Part shown: one piece after another, positions 1 through 12,140 of the stretch
Numbering within the stretch: the stretch's first letter is position 1
How the letters are laid out: the number at the start of each line of letters is the position of its first letter
Translations under genes and position numbers: made by a program
Notes under the pieces: generated by a model
Told to the model about the DNA's origin: nothing
What the model saw: the letters and a program-made list of their open reading frames with translations, nothing else
Databases searched by the model: none
From: Malania oleifera
Taxonomy: Eukaryota; Streptophyta; Magnoliopsida; Santalales; Ximeniaceae
Direction: 5' to 3'
NCBI RefSeq assembly: GCF_029873635.1
Contig: NC_080422.1
Coordinates: forward strand, 14,415,936-14,479,935
Length of the DNA stretch: 64,000 nt

Positions 1-174
1 GGGATCTATGTGCCTCCTCTAGAATAGCCCTCCTAATCTTTGCATCTACAGGTACGCACAGCCTAGTACGAAACCTTAGAGCTCCATCATAGACTCCTCC
101 TCCTATCCGTCCTACACTTTATCTATCAATTCTATCAATTCTGCGTCATTTCTCTGAGTAGTTTTAATCCTTTC

Positions 175-2120
175 CTACAAGGTAAGTTGTAACACTAGGT
201 TGGTAATAAATGTCTGGTGATCATCCTCTACTAGCTCCACACCGAGCCTCTCCAAATTCATCTGAATCGGATGCTGAATTTCCACTACCGACAATGTTGC
301 TTCCACTGATTTTTGGCTCAAAGCATCAGCCACCACATTTGCTTTCCCTAGGTGGTAGCTGATAGTGCAATCATAATCTTTAATGAACTCCAACCATCTT
401 CTCTGCTTCATATTTAATTCTTTCTGGGTAAATAAATACTTCAAACTTTTATGATCAGTGAAGATCTCACATCTCTCACCATAAAGATAATGCCTCCAGA
501 TCTTTAGAGCATACACCATGTAGCAAACTCTAAATTATGTACCGAGTAATTTTTTTCGTACTCTTTAAGATGCCGAGAAGCATAAGCAATAACCCTCCCA
601 TGCTGCATCAATACGCACCCGAGTCCCTTCTGAAATGCGTCACTATATATAACAAATTCATCCTCTCCTGATGGAATAGATAATACCGATGCAGTGACCA
701 GCCGCTGCTTTAATCCCTGAAAACTCTACTCACACTCATCGGTTCATTAAAATATCACATTTTCCTTGTGAGTTGTGTCAGTGGACCCAATAATCAGGAA
801 AAACCATTCACAAAACGCCGGTAGTACCTCGCCAAACTTAGGAAGCTTCTGATCTCATGTACATTCACTGGTCTCACCCAATTCACCACTATTTCTATCT
901 TACTCGGGTCTACTGATACACCATCTCTAGAGATCACATGCCCGAGAAAAGTGACCTGCCTCAGCCATAATTCACATTTCTTGAATTTAGTGTATAACTT
1001 TGTTTCCCTTAATACTTGCAATACTAGCCTTAGATGACTCTCGTGTTCCTCAAAACTCTTCTAGTAGACCAGTATATCATCAATAAATACCACAACAAAC
1101 TGGTCCAAGTATTGATGAAACACCCGATTCATTAGGTCCATAAATATTGCCGATGCATTAGTTAATTCGAACGGCATTACCAAGAACTCGTAGTGTCCAT
1201 ACCTGGTTCGAAAAGCTATTTTTGAAATGTCCTCTACTTTAACTTTCACCTAGTGATATCCCGACCAAAGGTCAATCTTGGAGTAGACCTAGATCTCTTG
1301 GAGCTGATCAAATAAATCATCAATTATGGGAAGATGATATTTATTCTTAACTGTCACTTTATTTATCTCTCTATAATCAATGCACATCCTCATAGTCCCA
1401 TTTTTCTTCTTCACGAACAGAACTGGTGCTCCCCAAGGCGACACATTAAGCCTAATAAACCCTTTATCCAACAACTCCTACAACTGATCTTTCAATTCTT
1501 TCAGTTCAGCTGGAGCCATTCGATAAGGCACTTTAGATATTGGTGCTGACCCTGGTAGTAAATCCACAGCAAATTCAATCTCTCGATTTGGTGGTAAACC
1601 AGGTAATTCCTCTGTAAAAACATCTAGAAATTCTTTTACTACTGGAATATAAACTTATTTCAATTCTTCCTTTGGCAGCTCCTTTATGTATGCTACATAC
1701 CCCTAGCAACCACTATGAAGTAGCTTCCTCACCTGAATAGCCGACACTAACTGTGCCGAAGTGCACACACGTGATCCCACGAATCTGAATTCCTGCTCAC
1801 CTGAGGGTCTAAAAATCACCTTTTTTTATGGCAATCAATGCAAGCATAATTAGCTATCATTCAATCCATACCCAATATTACATCAAACTCCTGCATGTCT
1901 AATACCACAAGATCGGCTGGTAACACTTTCCCCAGAATGTTCACTAGATAGTTTTTAAGTACCCTTCTACACATCACTACTGATCCAGTCGGCGTGACTA
2001 CTGAGAATTCTACATCTAATAGTTGTGCCTCAACCCCAAATAATTTCACATATCTCAATGACACAAAAGAATAGGTGGCACCTAAGTCAAATAAAACAAT
2101 AACTTTATATGGTAAGGTAG
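175..2120 (-). pseudogene. Gypsy pol remnant (protease, RT, RNase H)
   Basis: The polyprotein region reads leftward on the minus strand. A retropepsin-like segment lies at about 1.86-2.1 kb (ending near the VILGMD motif), reverse transcriptase at about 0.8-1.5 kb, and RNase H at about 0.17-0.52 kb. Family signatures are the CIDYREIN and [13 protein letters not shown] stretches of RT and HKSLKYLF of RNase H. Integrase should lie off the left edge. The region is decayed, with several interruptions. It is not a host gene. Confidence 0.9.
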
Positions 2121-2270
2121 TAAGAATATTACAACATCTCTGGCAAACTTAGCGTCTCCCGGTGTCAGTGCATAAACCCTCGTCGAAGTTGTGTTCCTCT
2201 ACTAGACCCCTTAGGGCACTTGGTAATCTCCCTAGAATGGTCTGTGAGCTGTTACATGGGTCGGCAGTCC

Positions 2271-3212
2271 CTAACATGATTGTGTCATATGGTCAGGTCT
2301 CCCATGCTGATAGCAAATGTTCTCTCCCAAACGACATTCTCCCGTATGTCTCCGGCCGCACCTAGGGCAAATGGGATAAATTTGCTCACCCTGGAAACCA
2401 CAATGTTCCGTCATCTGCCTATGGCCTCCATTGTACCGGTCTCTTCTCCATGAGCCTCGACTGGAACCCGCTTGAAAACCTAGAGGCATGGGCCTTTTCC
2501 TCTGGCTCTGCACCTCAGCATCCCTCTGTACACTCTCCTCTACTACTGTAGCCCTGTTTACTAGCTCAGAGAAATCCCACACCTTTAGAACTACCACCTG
2601 TCTAAAAATTTCCTGCTTCAAGCCTCTTTCAAACATTCTTGCCTTCTTAGCCTCATCCATGTAAGGAGCAAAATGTGACAGCTCAATAAACTTTGCCGCA
2701 TACTGCTGAACCGTGAGATTTCCCTGAGTCAAATTTAGGAATTCTACCACCTTATTCTCTCTCACAGTAGTGGGAAAATATCTGTCAAAAAATACCTTCC
2801 TGAACCGGCTCCAGGTCATAGCCACTGGTATAAGTCTCTGCTCCTCCAATAACTTCGTAGCTGTCCACCATCTCTTGTCCTCGCTTGTCAACTTATACGT
2901 GGCATAGAAGACCTTTTGCTTATTAGTGCATTGCCACACCATTAGTACTTTCTCAATCTCCTGCATCCAGTTCTTGGCAACTGTAGGATATGCTCCTCCT
3001 GAAAACACTAGAGGGTTCATTTTGGTAAACTTCTCTATCGTACACCCCCAGGCTACAGATGGGCCACCTTGCTCCCTGAAACTCCATGCAATCTCAACCA
3101 TAACCTACTGAGCTACGCTGCACAAAACAGCATCTGAATCCTCGCCGCCCATGCTAGAAGGCCCTGTACCATCATCGTCGCTAGCGTGAGCGCTACTACC
3201 TCCAGGGTCCAT
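2271..3212 (-). pseudogene. Gypsy gag remnant
   Basis: This is the capsid/nucleocapsid region of the element, starting from a MDPGG-type N-terminus at 3212. The retrotransposon-gag core shows the usual W-rich features (NWMQEIEKVL, KRWWTATKLL, FDRYFP, NLTQGNLTVQQY), followed by an arginine-rich stretch and a CCHC-like zinc knuckle (CYQHGRPDHMTQSC). Gag would form the virus-like particle. Fossil copy, broken. Confidence 0.9.
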
Positions 3213-3580
3213 CCTGCAATAATACCAAATTATTCTGAGAAATCGAACCACATAATGCTATTCTTACATTAATCTTACTAAGATATCCTCATACCACCTA
3301 TCACTAATTTAAGGTCTAGTCCTACCATATGGAAATAGAAATCGACGATAGTTTACTATGGTTTTCCTGAAATCATCACCCTAGTAAAATCATAGAAACC
3401 ACCCCGAAGTTCCTGCTTCCAAACTGCAGAACAGAACCCTAAATTCTCATCTTAATTTTCCTACATTAATTCACTGAAATTCTATTCTATCCTAATTTCT
3501 ACCCTTCTCAAAATTCCATTCCTATATTCTGGTGTTATTTTTTGCTGTACACTAGAGTCTACAGAACCCTAACAACCTAG

Positions 3581-3592
3581 GCTTTGATACCA
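3581..3592 (-). promoter_or_regulatory. Primer binding site (initiator Met tRNA)
   Basis: On the minus strand this reads TGGTATCAAAGC, an 11 of 12 match to the usual plant PBS TGGTATCAGAGC for initiator methionine tRNA. It lies two bases from the end of the LTR, which fixes the LTR boundary and the element's minus orientation. Confidence 0.9.
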
Positions 3593-3797
3593 ACTGTAAC
3601 AACCCAAAAATTCATACTAATTCTTTTTTTTTTACAGCTATAACCCATATCACTCTAATACCCCTATAATATCTATTATAGCATCTCGGTCCAAAAGTGG
3701 GCACCGAGGAATCCCTGTTCATAAGACAATACACCTATGCAGCGAAAAACATAAAATCATTTAACCATAAATACGATACCAGAATTCAGTATTTACC

Positions 3798-3904
<107 letters not shown>

Positions 3905-4789
3905 CTCCAGTATTCACCACTAGATCAACTAGTATTTACAAAAAAACACATCTCCCGGCATATACTTACCCTATAAATAGGGCAGTATAAGATCCCCTCT
4001 ATCTTTGAGCCTGATCTGCTCGTCTAACTGGATCGTATGAAATATATTAAGTTATTGGGACGAGACAACTCTTAATAAGACAAAATATGCTATTACCAGT
4101 GTGTGGCAACTAAGTTTACATAAACAATATACTTTTAATCTACTGAAGCTGAAATAGCATGCAAAATATAATACAATATAACTCACACCCTATGTGGCTT
4201 AAAATACAATTGTTTATGAACTTTCTATTTAATCATACTTTTAATATCTCTAGGTATATCTTTTATTTTCTGTAAATCTATATATATAACCATGAAAAAC
4301 TTCCTTGGATGGCTGTATGTCATGATTTAACCCCTCATGATAGGATTGTACGGCTCGTGGGCAGGACTCAACACTTGTTTGCCTACCAAGATAAGTCAAC
4401 TGAAACCTCTATCATCAGATCGTCCACCTCAACCCGGACAACCGAGGAGTCTATAAGCTCTCCCAAGGCACGATCGACCATACATATAATCCACACACTA
4501 TCTAAGATATGTGGTTACACTTTATACTGTAATAGCTACGATACCGTGCTATGTAATCTGATATGATCCATCAGGGTCTGATACTATATAATACTATTAT
4601 ATATCTTACTGATTTATCATGATTCTGTACAACTGTAATAACCATGATTTTGTAAAACTGTATTAACCATAACGCTATAATAAGTTGATCTGTATAAACT
4701 GTAATAACTGTATGTTATGGTTCTGTAATAAATGTATATCATGATTTTGTAATCTGTATATCATGGTACTATAAAAACTGTATATTTGA

Positions 4790-4965
4790 ATAAATGTAAT
4801 ATCTGAATAAAACTATATATCTGAATAAATTGTAATATCTGAATAAAACTGTGTATCTGAATAAATTGTAATATCTGAATAAAATTGTGTATCTGAATAA
4901 ATTGTAATATCTGAATAAAATGTGTATTTGAATAAACTGTAATATGTGAATAAACTATATAAATC
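4790..4965. repeat. Tandem array, about 35-bp unit
   Basis: Repeats of ATCTGAATAAA alternate with AACTGTGT or TTGTAAT, giving about five copies of a unit near 35 bp inside the LTR. Flanking sequence (4620-4790) holds looser versions of the same words (CTGTAATAA, ATCATGATT), so the array probably grew by slippage. Confidence 0.85.
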
Positions 4966-5759
4966 ATAGTTCTGTAAAATCTGAGAATTCTGCACTCTAC
5001 TAATATTTCTCATGTCACACCACTAAATAAAATTCATTAACTATAATATGTAATACTGTATAATTTCCTTCTCTAAAAAACGAAAAACATATACTACACT
5101 TTACTGATAAAAAATTTTGATTTAACTGGCATAGCATATTTCCCTTACCTAACTAACCGGGAGGCCTGACCTCAACTTTATCCTCACGCTGCGGCTTACC
5201 AAACTCAAAACCCTGAAATAATGTACATTTCCTAATTCAATCAACCCAAACTCAGAATAATAACTATACTCGCTTTTTTCCCCAAGGTCACATATATTAT
5301 TATCCATAAAATTCTAAACTGCTAGTTAGTTATCAGCGTTACCTGAGTTCTTGAGAAAACACCCGCTAGGATCCTCAACCCATGCTTGTGGTGTTTGGAA
5401 ACCCAAACCCTAAAATCACAATACTCTAGTCTAATCAACTCAAACTTCAATATATTTTCATTTAACACAAGATATGGGTTCAGAAAAGCCTATTAACCAT
5501 ATAAACCCTAAAATAACCTACTTACCCTGATTTTGGGAGGGTGCCTGAACTACTCAAACCAAAATTATGCTCTAACTAAGTTGTAGGGAATTTTCCCAGG
5601 ATCATCGTGGTAACCACTGATCGTTGAAACGAGGAAAATCAGGGTCGGAATCGTAGAGAGAAGGCAGAGGATCTGAATTTTAGAGAGAGAAACAGAGAGA
5701 GAAGGATTTCTTCGCCAAAAATTCGATTTTTACGTATATATAGGTGGCTAGCCACGTGG

Positions 5760-5936
5760 GCTTCGTTGACGAGACATATCGACTCATCGACGAACTAAAG
5801 AAGGGAGTTCGTCAACGAAGGTTATGAGTTTGTCGACGAACTAATGTTTGAAATTTCCCCCTCTTGGTATCTCTCATTCAACGAGAGACATTGAGGCTCG
5901 TCCACGAATCATACAAGGGCGTTCGTCGACGAACCC
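5760..5936 (-). promoter_or_regulatory. Cluster of TTCGTCGACGAA-like palindromes in LTR promoter
   Basis: Eight or so copies of GTCGACGA and its variants (GTTGACGA, GTCAACGA, ATCGACGA) lie within 180 bp. The consensus TTCGTCGACGAA is a perfect 12-bp palindrome. The cluster sits just upstream, on the LTR's own strand, of a TATA-like stretch. The same arrangement recurs in other LTRs of this window, which supports a promoter role by inference. Confidence 0.7.
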
Positions 5937-6484
5937 TGCTTTGCCCTTTTTTGAAATTCCTTTTTTCTCCCATTTATCCCTTTTTCTCTCTATTATTTAA
6001 TTGCTATTATTTTCCGAGTCTCTACAAGTTACATGTATGGGCGTGTAATATTCCCTATTCTCAAAGACTTTGCTTATAAACATAACCCCAAGGGTTTACT
6101 GAGTGAGGTGAGTGCCTTGGTAGTTGTAATGGTATTAAAGTAGAGGGAAGTTACATGTATGGCCGTGCAATTTTCCTATCCTCGGGAACTTTCACTTATA
6201 AATAATTGTGTGTGTGTGTGTGAGTATGGGCTAAGAATGATTGCATAACTGTGGTTAAATAACAACTAATGATATTTTGTATACACTAAACTCATGATAG
6301 TCACACACTGGCATTAATCTATTCCATCTTATTGAGATGTGTCTCACTCGTTATACAATTCATCTTTTTCAAGACCTCTGCGTGATCGAGCTTAGCGAGC
6401 TCGGGATTGAGTTTGTTGGCATAGCATTTTTTTGAGAGGGTACAAATCTTGGATGTATTTTTGGGTTTATGTTTTTAGTTTTCT

Positions 6485-6522
<38 letters not shown>

Positions 6523-6669
6523 AATATATATATGGATACTGGATGTTGGGAAGTTTTTGGGATGTTTATATAGAACTCTCGTATAATATTGAGGATGTTT
6601 ATTTATTTTTCCGCTGCGTGATTAAGGATATGGTATCAGACATAGGTGATTGTATCACATCACACCCCA

Positions 6670-7000
6670 TGTAAGAACCCGACCCGAGATAAGTAGATTA
6701 AATAAATTAAAAAAGGGTAAAAAGGTAAATTTTGTAGGCTTCGTCAATGAAGGCCTTTATACTCTTCGTCGCCGAAATTCAAAACCTCGTCGACGAAGAG
6801 ATACCGAACATGTTGTAAAATATCGGAATAGGATTCATCGCCGAAGAAGCCAGTTCGTTGATGAAATGTGTGGATGATTCGTCGATGAAGGCGCCGTCTC
6901 GTCGACGAATTGGACCTGGTCAAGGATCTATAAATAGGATATTTTGTTGCTTCATTGTTAAGAAACCTCAAATCCTCTCTCTCTCTCTCTCTAGAACCTG

Positions 7001-7041
<41 letters not shown>

Positions 7042-8570
7042 GGATATCAGGTCGTCAGTTGCCGGAATCAACAATTCGACATTACCATGTGGATCAAGAG
7101 GAGAATCTTTACGTTTTTAGCGGATCGAAAATTCGTTTCGAGGATTTTTGGGTTTTGACCCAAAACCGAGTTAAGGGTCTGATTTCAGTTTCATTTCGGT
7201 ATATATGTATTAGTAAGAATTATAGTGAAGTATAGTTCTTGGATGTTTAGGTTTTAGGAACTCGGTTCGTAGTTTTAGAGCCGTAGAGTTCGTATTTTGG
7301 TATTTGGGAAAAGGTAAGGGGATTCTATTTATATCAGTTATTTTTGAAATCAAAATCGATAAACATGTAGTTTACGATTGTATGTATGTTTTGGCTCCTT
7401 ATTTGGGAAAATCTATTGAGTGAAAATGTGGGATTTTCAGGTTATAATTTTTAGGAAAATTGGGGGTTTTGGGTATCATCTCTTTTGTTCGAGAAATCGT
7501 ATGTTGTATTAAAACTGTAGTATTGAGATGACCATACCCATATTTTTATTAAACTGTATTCTTGAATTGAAAACGATATGATTTTTTATATACTCAAATA
7601 AGTGTGAAATGAAATGTTGTTTGCAAAATGTTCCAGGGTTTTGTAAAACAGTTAGGAATAGCTAATTATCGTACGCTGATGAGTGTAGGGACATGAGTTC
7701 CAAAATTGTTCCAGGTTTTGTAAAATCAGCTAGGGGCGGCTAATTACCGTACGTTGACGCCATGTTTCGGCTAATTACCATGGACGAGAGTGTCCGACTC
7801 TATATCCGACGGTGTGAAGTATCACCTGATCTTTTCAGCTGGTCACCGATGGGTGTGAGTTGACACCATAGTGGCGATGATATCACTGTAAGGCTTCCGT
7901 TATTGCAGGTTATCGGGTGCTCGTATTGGAAACATTATTGCTGTGAGGCTTCGATTATCGCAGGGTAATTGGGTGCTTAGTGTGACGACACTGACCGTAT
8001 GTTTGGGTATCGTATGTACTGGAACTGGATTGTGAAAAATACTAGAATTGTATGGAACTGTATTGAACTGTATTGTATTGTGTTATGTTTTATGCGGAAA
8101 TAACACTCGTATGCCACACACTGATATAATCTGCTTTCTTCCTTACTGAGAGGTGTCTCACCCTGAATATACAAATGTTTTTCAGGTCCTTCGAGTAGTC
8201 ATAACTAGCATCCTAACATTCGGAAGCGTGGGTGTCAGTTAGCTACGTAGAGTATTTATGTAAGTACAGATTCTGTAACTGGGTTGTCACGATTGGGTTT
8301 TGTAGACACTCGGGGTATGTATGGCATTTTAGAATGTAGATTCTAGTTATGTATAGACTTTGGTATGGTACGTTGTACGATATAATGTATGTATAGAAAG
8401 AATATTTCCGCTGCATATTTGATGTGTATGTGAATGTGTATAGGGTTTACGTGTACCCCACGGGGTCAGACCCTCATTCAGTATTGTATCTTGTATGTTT
8501 AATTAATACATAGACAGGTTAGGTTACTATATTCATATCTAGGACCCATCTGCAGGTTCGGGGCGCGACA
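6670..8570 (+). mobile_element. Solo LTR, Gypsy family A-like, TSD CCCCA
   Basis: A 1.9 kb LTR starting TGTAAGAACCC and ending GGCGCGACA, flanked by identical 5-bp duplications CCCCA at 6665-6669 and 8571-8575. No coding region or primer site adjoins it, so it is a solo LTR left after recombination between two LTRs. It holds the GTCGACGA cluster (6738-6912), TATAAATA at 6929-6936, CT-rich tracts at about 6975-7040 in the expected leader, and TTTCCGCTGCA near 8406, a phrase shared by other LTRs here. Confidence 0.92.
6738..6936 (+). promoter_or_regulatory. LTR promoter: GTCGACGA cluster plus TATAAATA
   Basis: Seven or so copies of the TTCGTCGACGAA theme (TCGTCGACGAAT and TTCGTCGCCGAA among them) run from 6738 to 6912. 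TATAAATA follows at 6929-6936, 17 bp after the last copy. CT-rich leader sequence starts about 40 bp further on. The layout is that of an upstream element array and a core promoter. Confidence 0.72.
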
Positions 8571-8605
8571 CCCCATGCCCTACTTGACGAGTTCGGGGCG
8601 CGACA

Positions 8606-8881
8606 GCCCGAGCCCTTACTTATAGTGGCCGAAGTTGACCTAAGGGTGTATAGATATTTATTGGTGAGCTATGGCGAGGGCGTGAATTGCTCTAGCTTTT
8701 AAGGAGCCAACTACAGCTGTTTGTGATGGGGGCGTGGATCGCTCTGGCTTGCATGAGGTGGACCTTTTTAGAGCAGCTGTCCTTGAGCGATAATGGCCCT
8801 TATTGCTGCTGCACCTTAATGCCCCTTCATGGCAAATGGATATATATTTAGGATATATCAATTTAATTTCTCCTCATTTTT

Positions 8882-8950
<69 letters not shown>

Positions 8951-9016
8951 TATTATTTAAGTACAATCCAAACATGGGATTTGAAGGAAATAATTTGACA
9001 TTCTTTTTCATATTGT

Positions 9017-9047
<31 letters not shown>

Positions 9048-9687
9048 ATTATTTTAGTACAAACATGGGATTTGAAGGAAATAATTTGACTTCTTTTTCA
9101 TATTTTCACCAAACGAAGTGGTATAAAAATGGAAGTGTATTTGGCTCTTAATTGCCAAGATTAGAAACAATTATGATTCTTAGAAATATACCACACTTAA
9201 ATTTTAACAAATGTCTCTCACACTCAATTGAAAGATTAACATTAACGTTGTCTATAGAGATAGACTTATCACACTGTTTCTCTTGTATTTGCAACTAATA
9301 AAAGCACGTAATAGTATCTAAAAGAAAATTTTAAGGATGGGAAAGAGATAGAACAAGTCACTTATATGTAGACATCGACCCCCATACATGCTCCATGGTT
9401 CTTTTTTTAGTTAACCATATTTTTTCTTCAAATTCAAACTACTGTCTTATTGACTACTTATCAATGAACATTCACTTCATTGTCATATTCTTTTCATAAA
9501 TTTATAAGAGATTATAATGATGACATGAAGAATGGAAGGGCTCATCAGTGTGCATATGTTGTTAAAGAATAATTATATTATATTAATGGTGAAAGTTGAT
9601 TGTTTGAAGTATTGTTTGTCTGAACTTATTAGTTTCCTGATTTTGTCTTTATTAAAAGATGTCTTACACATGCGAGATGAGTCTTTA
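8606..9687. other. Non-coding spacer with CT microsatellites and a local tandem duplication
   Basis: No gene is visible. The stretch holds a long (CT)n run at 8886-8946, a second (CT)n at 9022-9045, and a local duplication: the text containing AAACATGGGATTTGAAGGAA occurs at about 8970 and again at about 9064, each copy preceded by a CT run. Open frames here are short or made of CT repeat. Confidence 0.8.
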
Positions 9688-10589
9688 TGTAGCGACCCTC
9701 AATTTCAAAATATAAAATGCCATATAATAGATAAAATGGTCAACCCGAACCCGTAGGTAACGGGAACACCTGTCAATCACAACGGAAACCTAAGCAGCAG
9801 TGAGCATAAAATCTCAATCATCCATCCATTAACATGTACCAGAGTTTATTATATCATCAAAATACTGTATTTATACACAACTTCCAAAAAGTTAAAACAA
9901 CACTAGGACTATACAACAAAAATCTTCTGGTCCTTGTTCAACGCTTACCCCTCTAGTAGGGAAGCTCCATTCACTCAACGGCAGCCTTGACCCGCCGGTT
10001 TCTCTGGGTTTCCTAAAAAGTTAACTAAGTTCGGGGGTGAGACACTTCTCAGTAAGGGAAAATAAACTAAATACAGCTGTGTGACAACATGAATATTTAA
10101 GACACTTATACGTATACAGTACATTTCATAACTCTGTAAACATTCATCATATCATACTGGATAATCATATAATTTCATATTTGTTAATAAATCTTAACAT
10201 ACATAAAACATCTGTTATAACTATAATATTGAAAATATACCCAGGATGAATAGCTAGTTGGAAGTCATGTATTACCCCCCCATGACGGGTTGTGCATCCC
10301 GAAGGCGGGACCCGACAATGGCTGGCCGACCATTGCCGAGTCAAAAATGTCTGTAAATACGATAAGCCCACCACACCCTGGTCTGGACTTCCAAGTGGAC
10401 GTCCATACTCTACTGAAAGCCACATCGACTGTCCATCTGCCATCCCCTCATGGGATGGTTAGCACTAATATGACGTAGATATCTGATCTACAATATAGCT
10501 ACGGTACCGAGCTCCTGAACTAAACTAAACTAACATCTGGGTTCCGATAACATATAGTACATGGTAATATAGCATCTTTCATAATTTCA

Positions 10590-10765
10590 TAAGTACGGCC
10601 TCATGCCAAAAACATAAATACGGCCTCGCGCCGATAACATAAATACATGGCCTCGCACCAATAACATAAATACGGCGTCGTGCCGATAACATAAATACAT
10701 GGCTTCGCGCCAATAACATAAATACGGCCTCGTGCCGATAACATAAATACATGGCCTCGCCCCAA
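10590..10765. repeat. Tandem array of ACATAAATACGGCCTCGCGCC units
   Basis: About seven imperfect copies of a unit of 25 bp or so combine ATAACATAAATA with C(A)GGCCTCGCGCC or TGCCG variants. Related but shorter arrays with GGCCTTGCGCC occur in the two family-A LTRs near 54640-54770 and 61770-61865. Open frames across it encode repetitive peptides and are not genes. Confidence 0.88.
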
Positions 10766-11513
10766 AATCGTTTCAGGTATATACATTCTAAAAATAAATC
10801 ATTTATCATGTATTCATCAAAATCATCACAACATAACTCATCTTTTCATGATACCTGAAAGCATGTTTTTTTCGTAAAATCTTTCATATCATAATACATT
10901 TCACGTAAAATAATATTCATGCCACACATGTACTGTTAAAAGTCATACTTTATATTCTAAAATTGTGATTTTCTAGCATCTCATACATATAAATACATTT
11001 TAATCATTATAGCAGTATTTTCCCAATCGTACATTTCATTCGTAATAAAAAAATATATCATATGCTTTTCTGAAAATAAATTTACTCATAATCAATAATA
11101 ATTTGCATGGAAAATAATTGCTTTAATTTATTCCCTTACCTGGCTACTAAGAAAACCCCCTATATATTACTGGTCTAACCCCCGTAGGATTTTCCTAATC
11201 AATACCCTAGAACTCAAAACTTCCAGTATTAAATATCAGTATTTTCATGCGTACATCATTTCTTATAACTATCATAAAGTCTAATTTGGCTTAAAAAGTC
11301 TTACCTTAACTTAAGGATGATTTCCCACTTGCTTTCACCAACTATCTGCTCTAGTAGATTTGGAGAGAACTTCCCCAGGAGCGTCGTGGTGACTTCGGAT
11401 TGTCGATTCGGCGTAAATCTAGCCCGAAATCAATGAAAGAAAAAGAGAAAACCGAAGGGGAGAGAGAGAGGAGTGAAGCTTGCTTAATAATGAAGATAAA
11501 CTCATATATTTCA

Positions 11514-11765
11514 TATTTATAGAGCAGAGGATTCGTTGACGAGTCCTTCACAAATTTCGTCGACGAAATTCAGTCGGCTCAAAATACCTCTCGATATTTC
11601 TTCGTCGACGAAATTCAGTCTTCATCGATAAATTTTCTTAAGCTTTCGTCGACGAATACAGGGGATCCCTGTATTCGTCGACAAAGCCATGATGATCCCC
11701 TTTTTGTTTTCCCTTCCAAAATGCAATGTCGTTGACGAAAGCGAAGCGTTCATCGACAAAGCTAA
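11514..11765 (-). promoter_or_regulatory. LTR promoter: TATAAATA and GTCGACGA cluster (minus strand)
   Basis: On the minus strand TATAAATA (11514-11521) is preceded by the motif cluster at about 11530-11765, with copies such as TTCGTCGACGAA and its TG/CA variants (TCGTTGACGA, TTCGTCAACG). The arrangement matches the promoter part of the other family-A LTRs. Confidence 0.72.
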
Positions 11766-11839
11766 CTTCCTCCTTCTGTTACCGTTTCCAATTCCCCTCC
11801 TCTTATTACTTAAATCCCATTATTATTCGGGTTGTCACA

Positions 11840-12140
11840 CTTTACCTCATAAGTTAAACTTTTTATTAATTCTCAATTGATATAGGATTCTAAACCCTCT
11901 TCTGTCCATCATCATACCCAAAATGTAGAAGAAGGAAAATATGAATAAAAATATTAATCATATTATTAATCCTCAATTGTTAACAAAAAAGGTCAAGATC
12001 GTTAAAACATAAAGAGGATTTCACATTCTTTTTTTTAATAGACTCAAGGTAATTTTAATATAGTTTGCTCTTTAAAAAAAATATGATGAGTATATTAATA
12101 TTTAATATTTAAAGTATAATATATATATATATATATATAT
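11840..12140. other. AT-rich spacer between two solo LTRs
   Basis: No gene is visible. It ends in an (AT)n run at about 12118-12140, which was the insertion target of the next LTR. Confidence 0.8.

Larger units (their letters stand above)
6027..8605 (+). repeat. Older LTR fragment (family B), interrupted
   Basis: The segments 6027-6669 and 8576-8605 belong to one plus-oriented LTR. Its text matches the reverse complement of the LTR at 49576-51946, including GATGTGTCTCA, TCATCTTTTTCAAGACCTC and GATCGAGCTTAG, plus a repeat of about 120 bp seen twice here (near 6027 and 6147). Its left part was cut by the element ending at 6026 and its right part by the solo LTR at 6670-8570. It probably ends at 8605 in GGGGCGCGACA. 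No primer site follows, so it is itself a solo or truncated LTR. Confidence 0.72.
9688..11839 (-). mobile_element. Solo LTR, Gypsy family A, TSD CTTTA
   Basis: A 2.15 kb LTR bounded by TGTAGCGACCC and GGTTGTCACA, with identical 5-bp duplications CTTTA at 9683-9687 and 11840-11844. Its text closely follows the LTRs at 53725-55771 and 60815-62889 (for example GGTCAACCCGAACCCGTAGG and GGGGGTGAGACACTTCTCAG), so it is the same family in minus orientation. It carries a GGCCTCGCGCC tandem array (10590-10765), TATAAATA read on the minus strand at 11514-11521, and a GTCGACGA cluster. No internal region remains. Confidence 0.94.

Noticed and set aside
6628-6642. TATGGTATCAGACAT looks like a primer binding site
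   Set aside because: It lacks the following GAGC and no LTR end adjoins it. The surrounding text belongs inside a family-B LTR.
8803-9057. Open frame across CT repeats
   Set aside because: Serine-leucine repeats come from (CT)n; it is not a gene.
10579-10809. Repetitive open frames on the minus strand (YVIGARPC-type peptides)
   Set aside because: They arise from the GGCCTCGCGCC tandem array of a solo LTR and look fortuitous.
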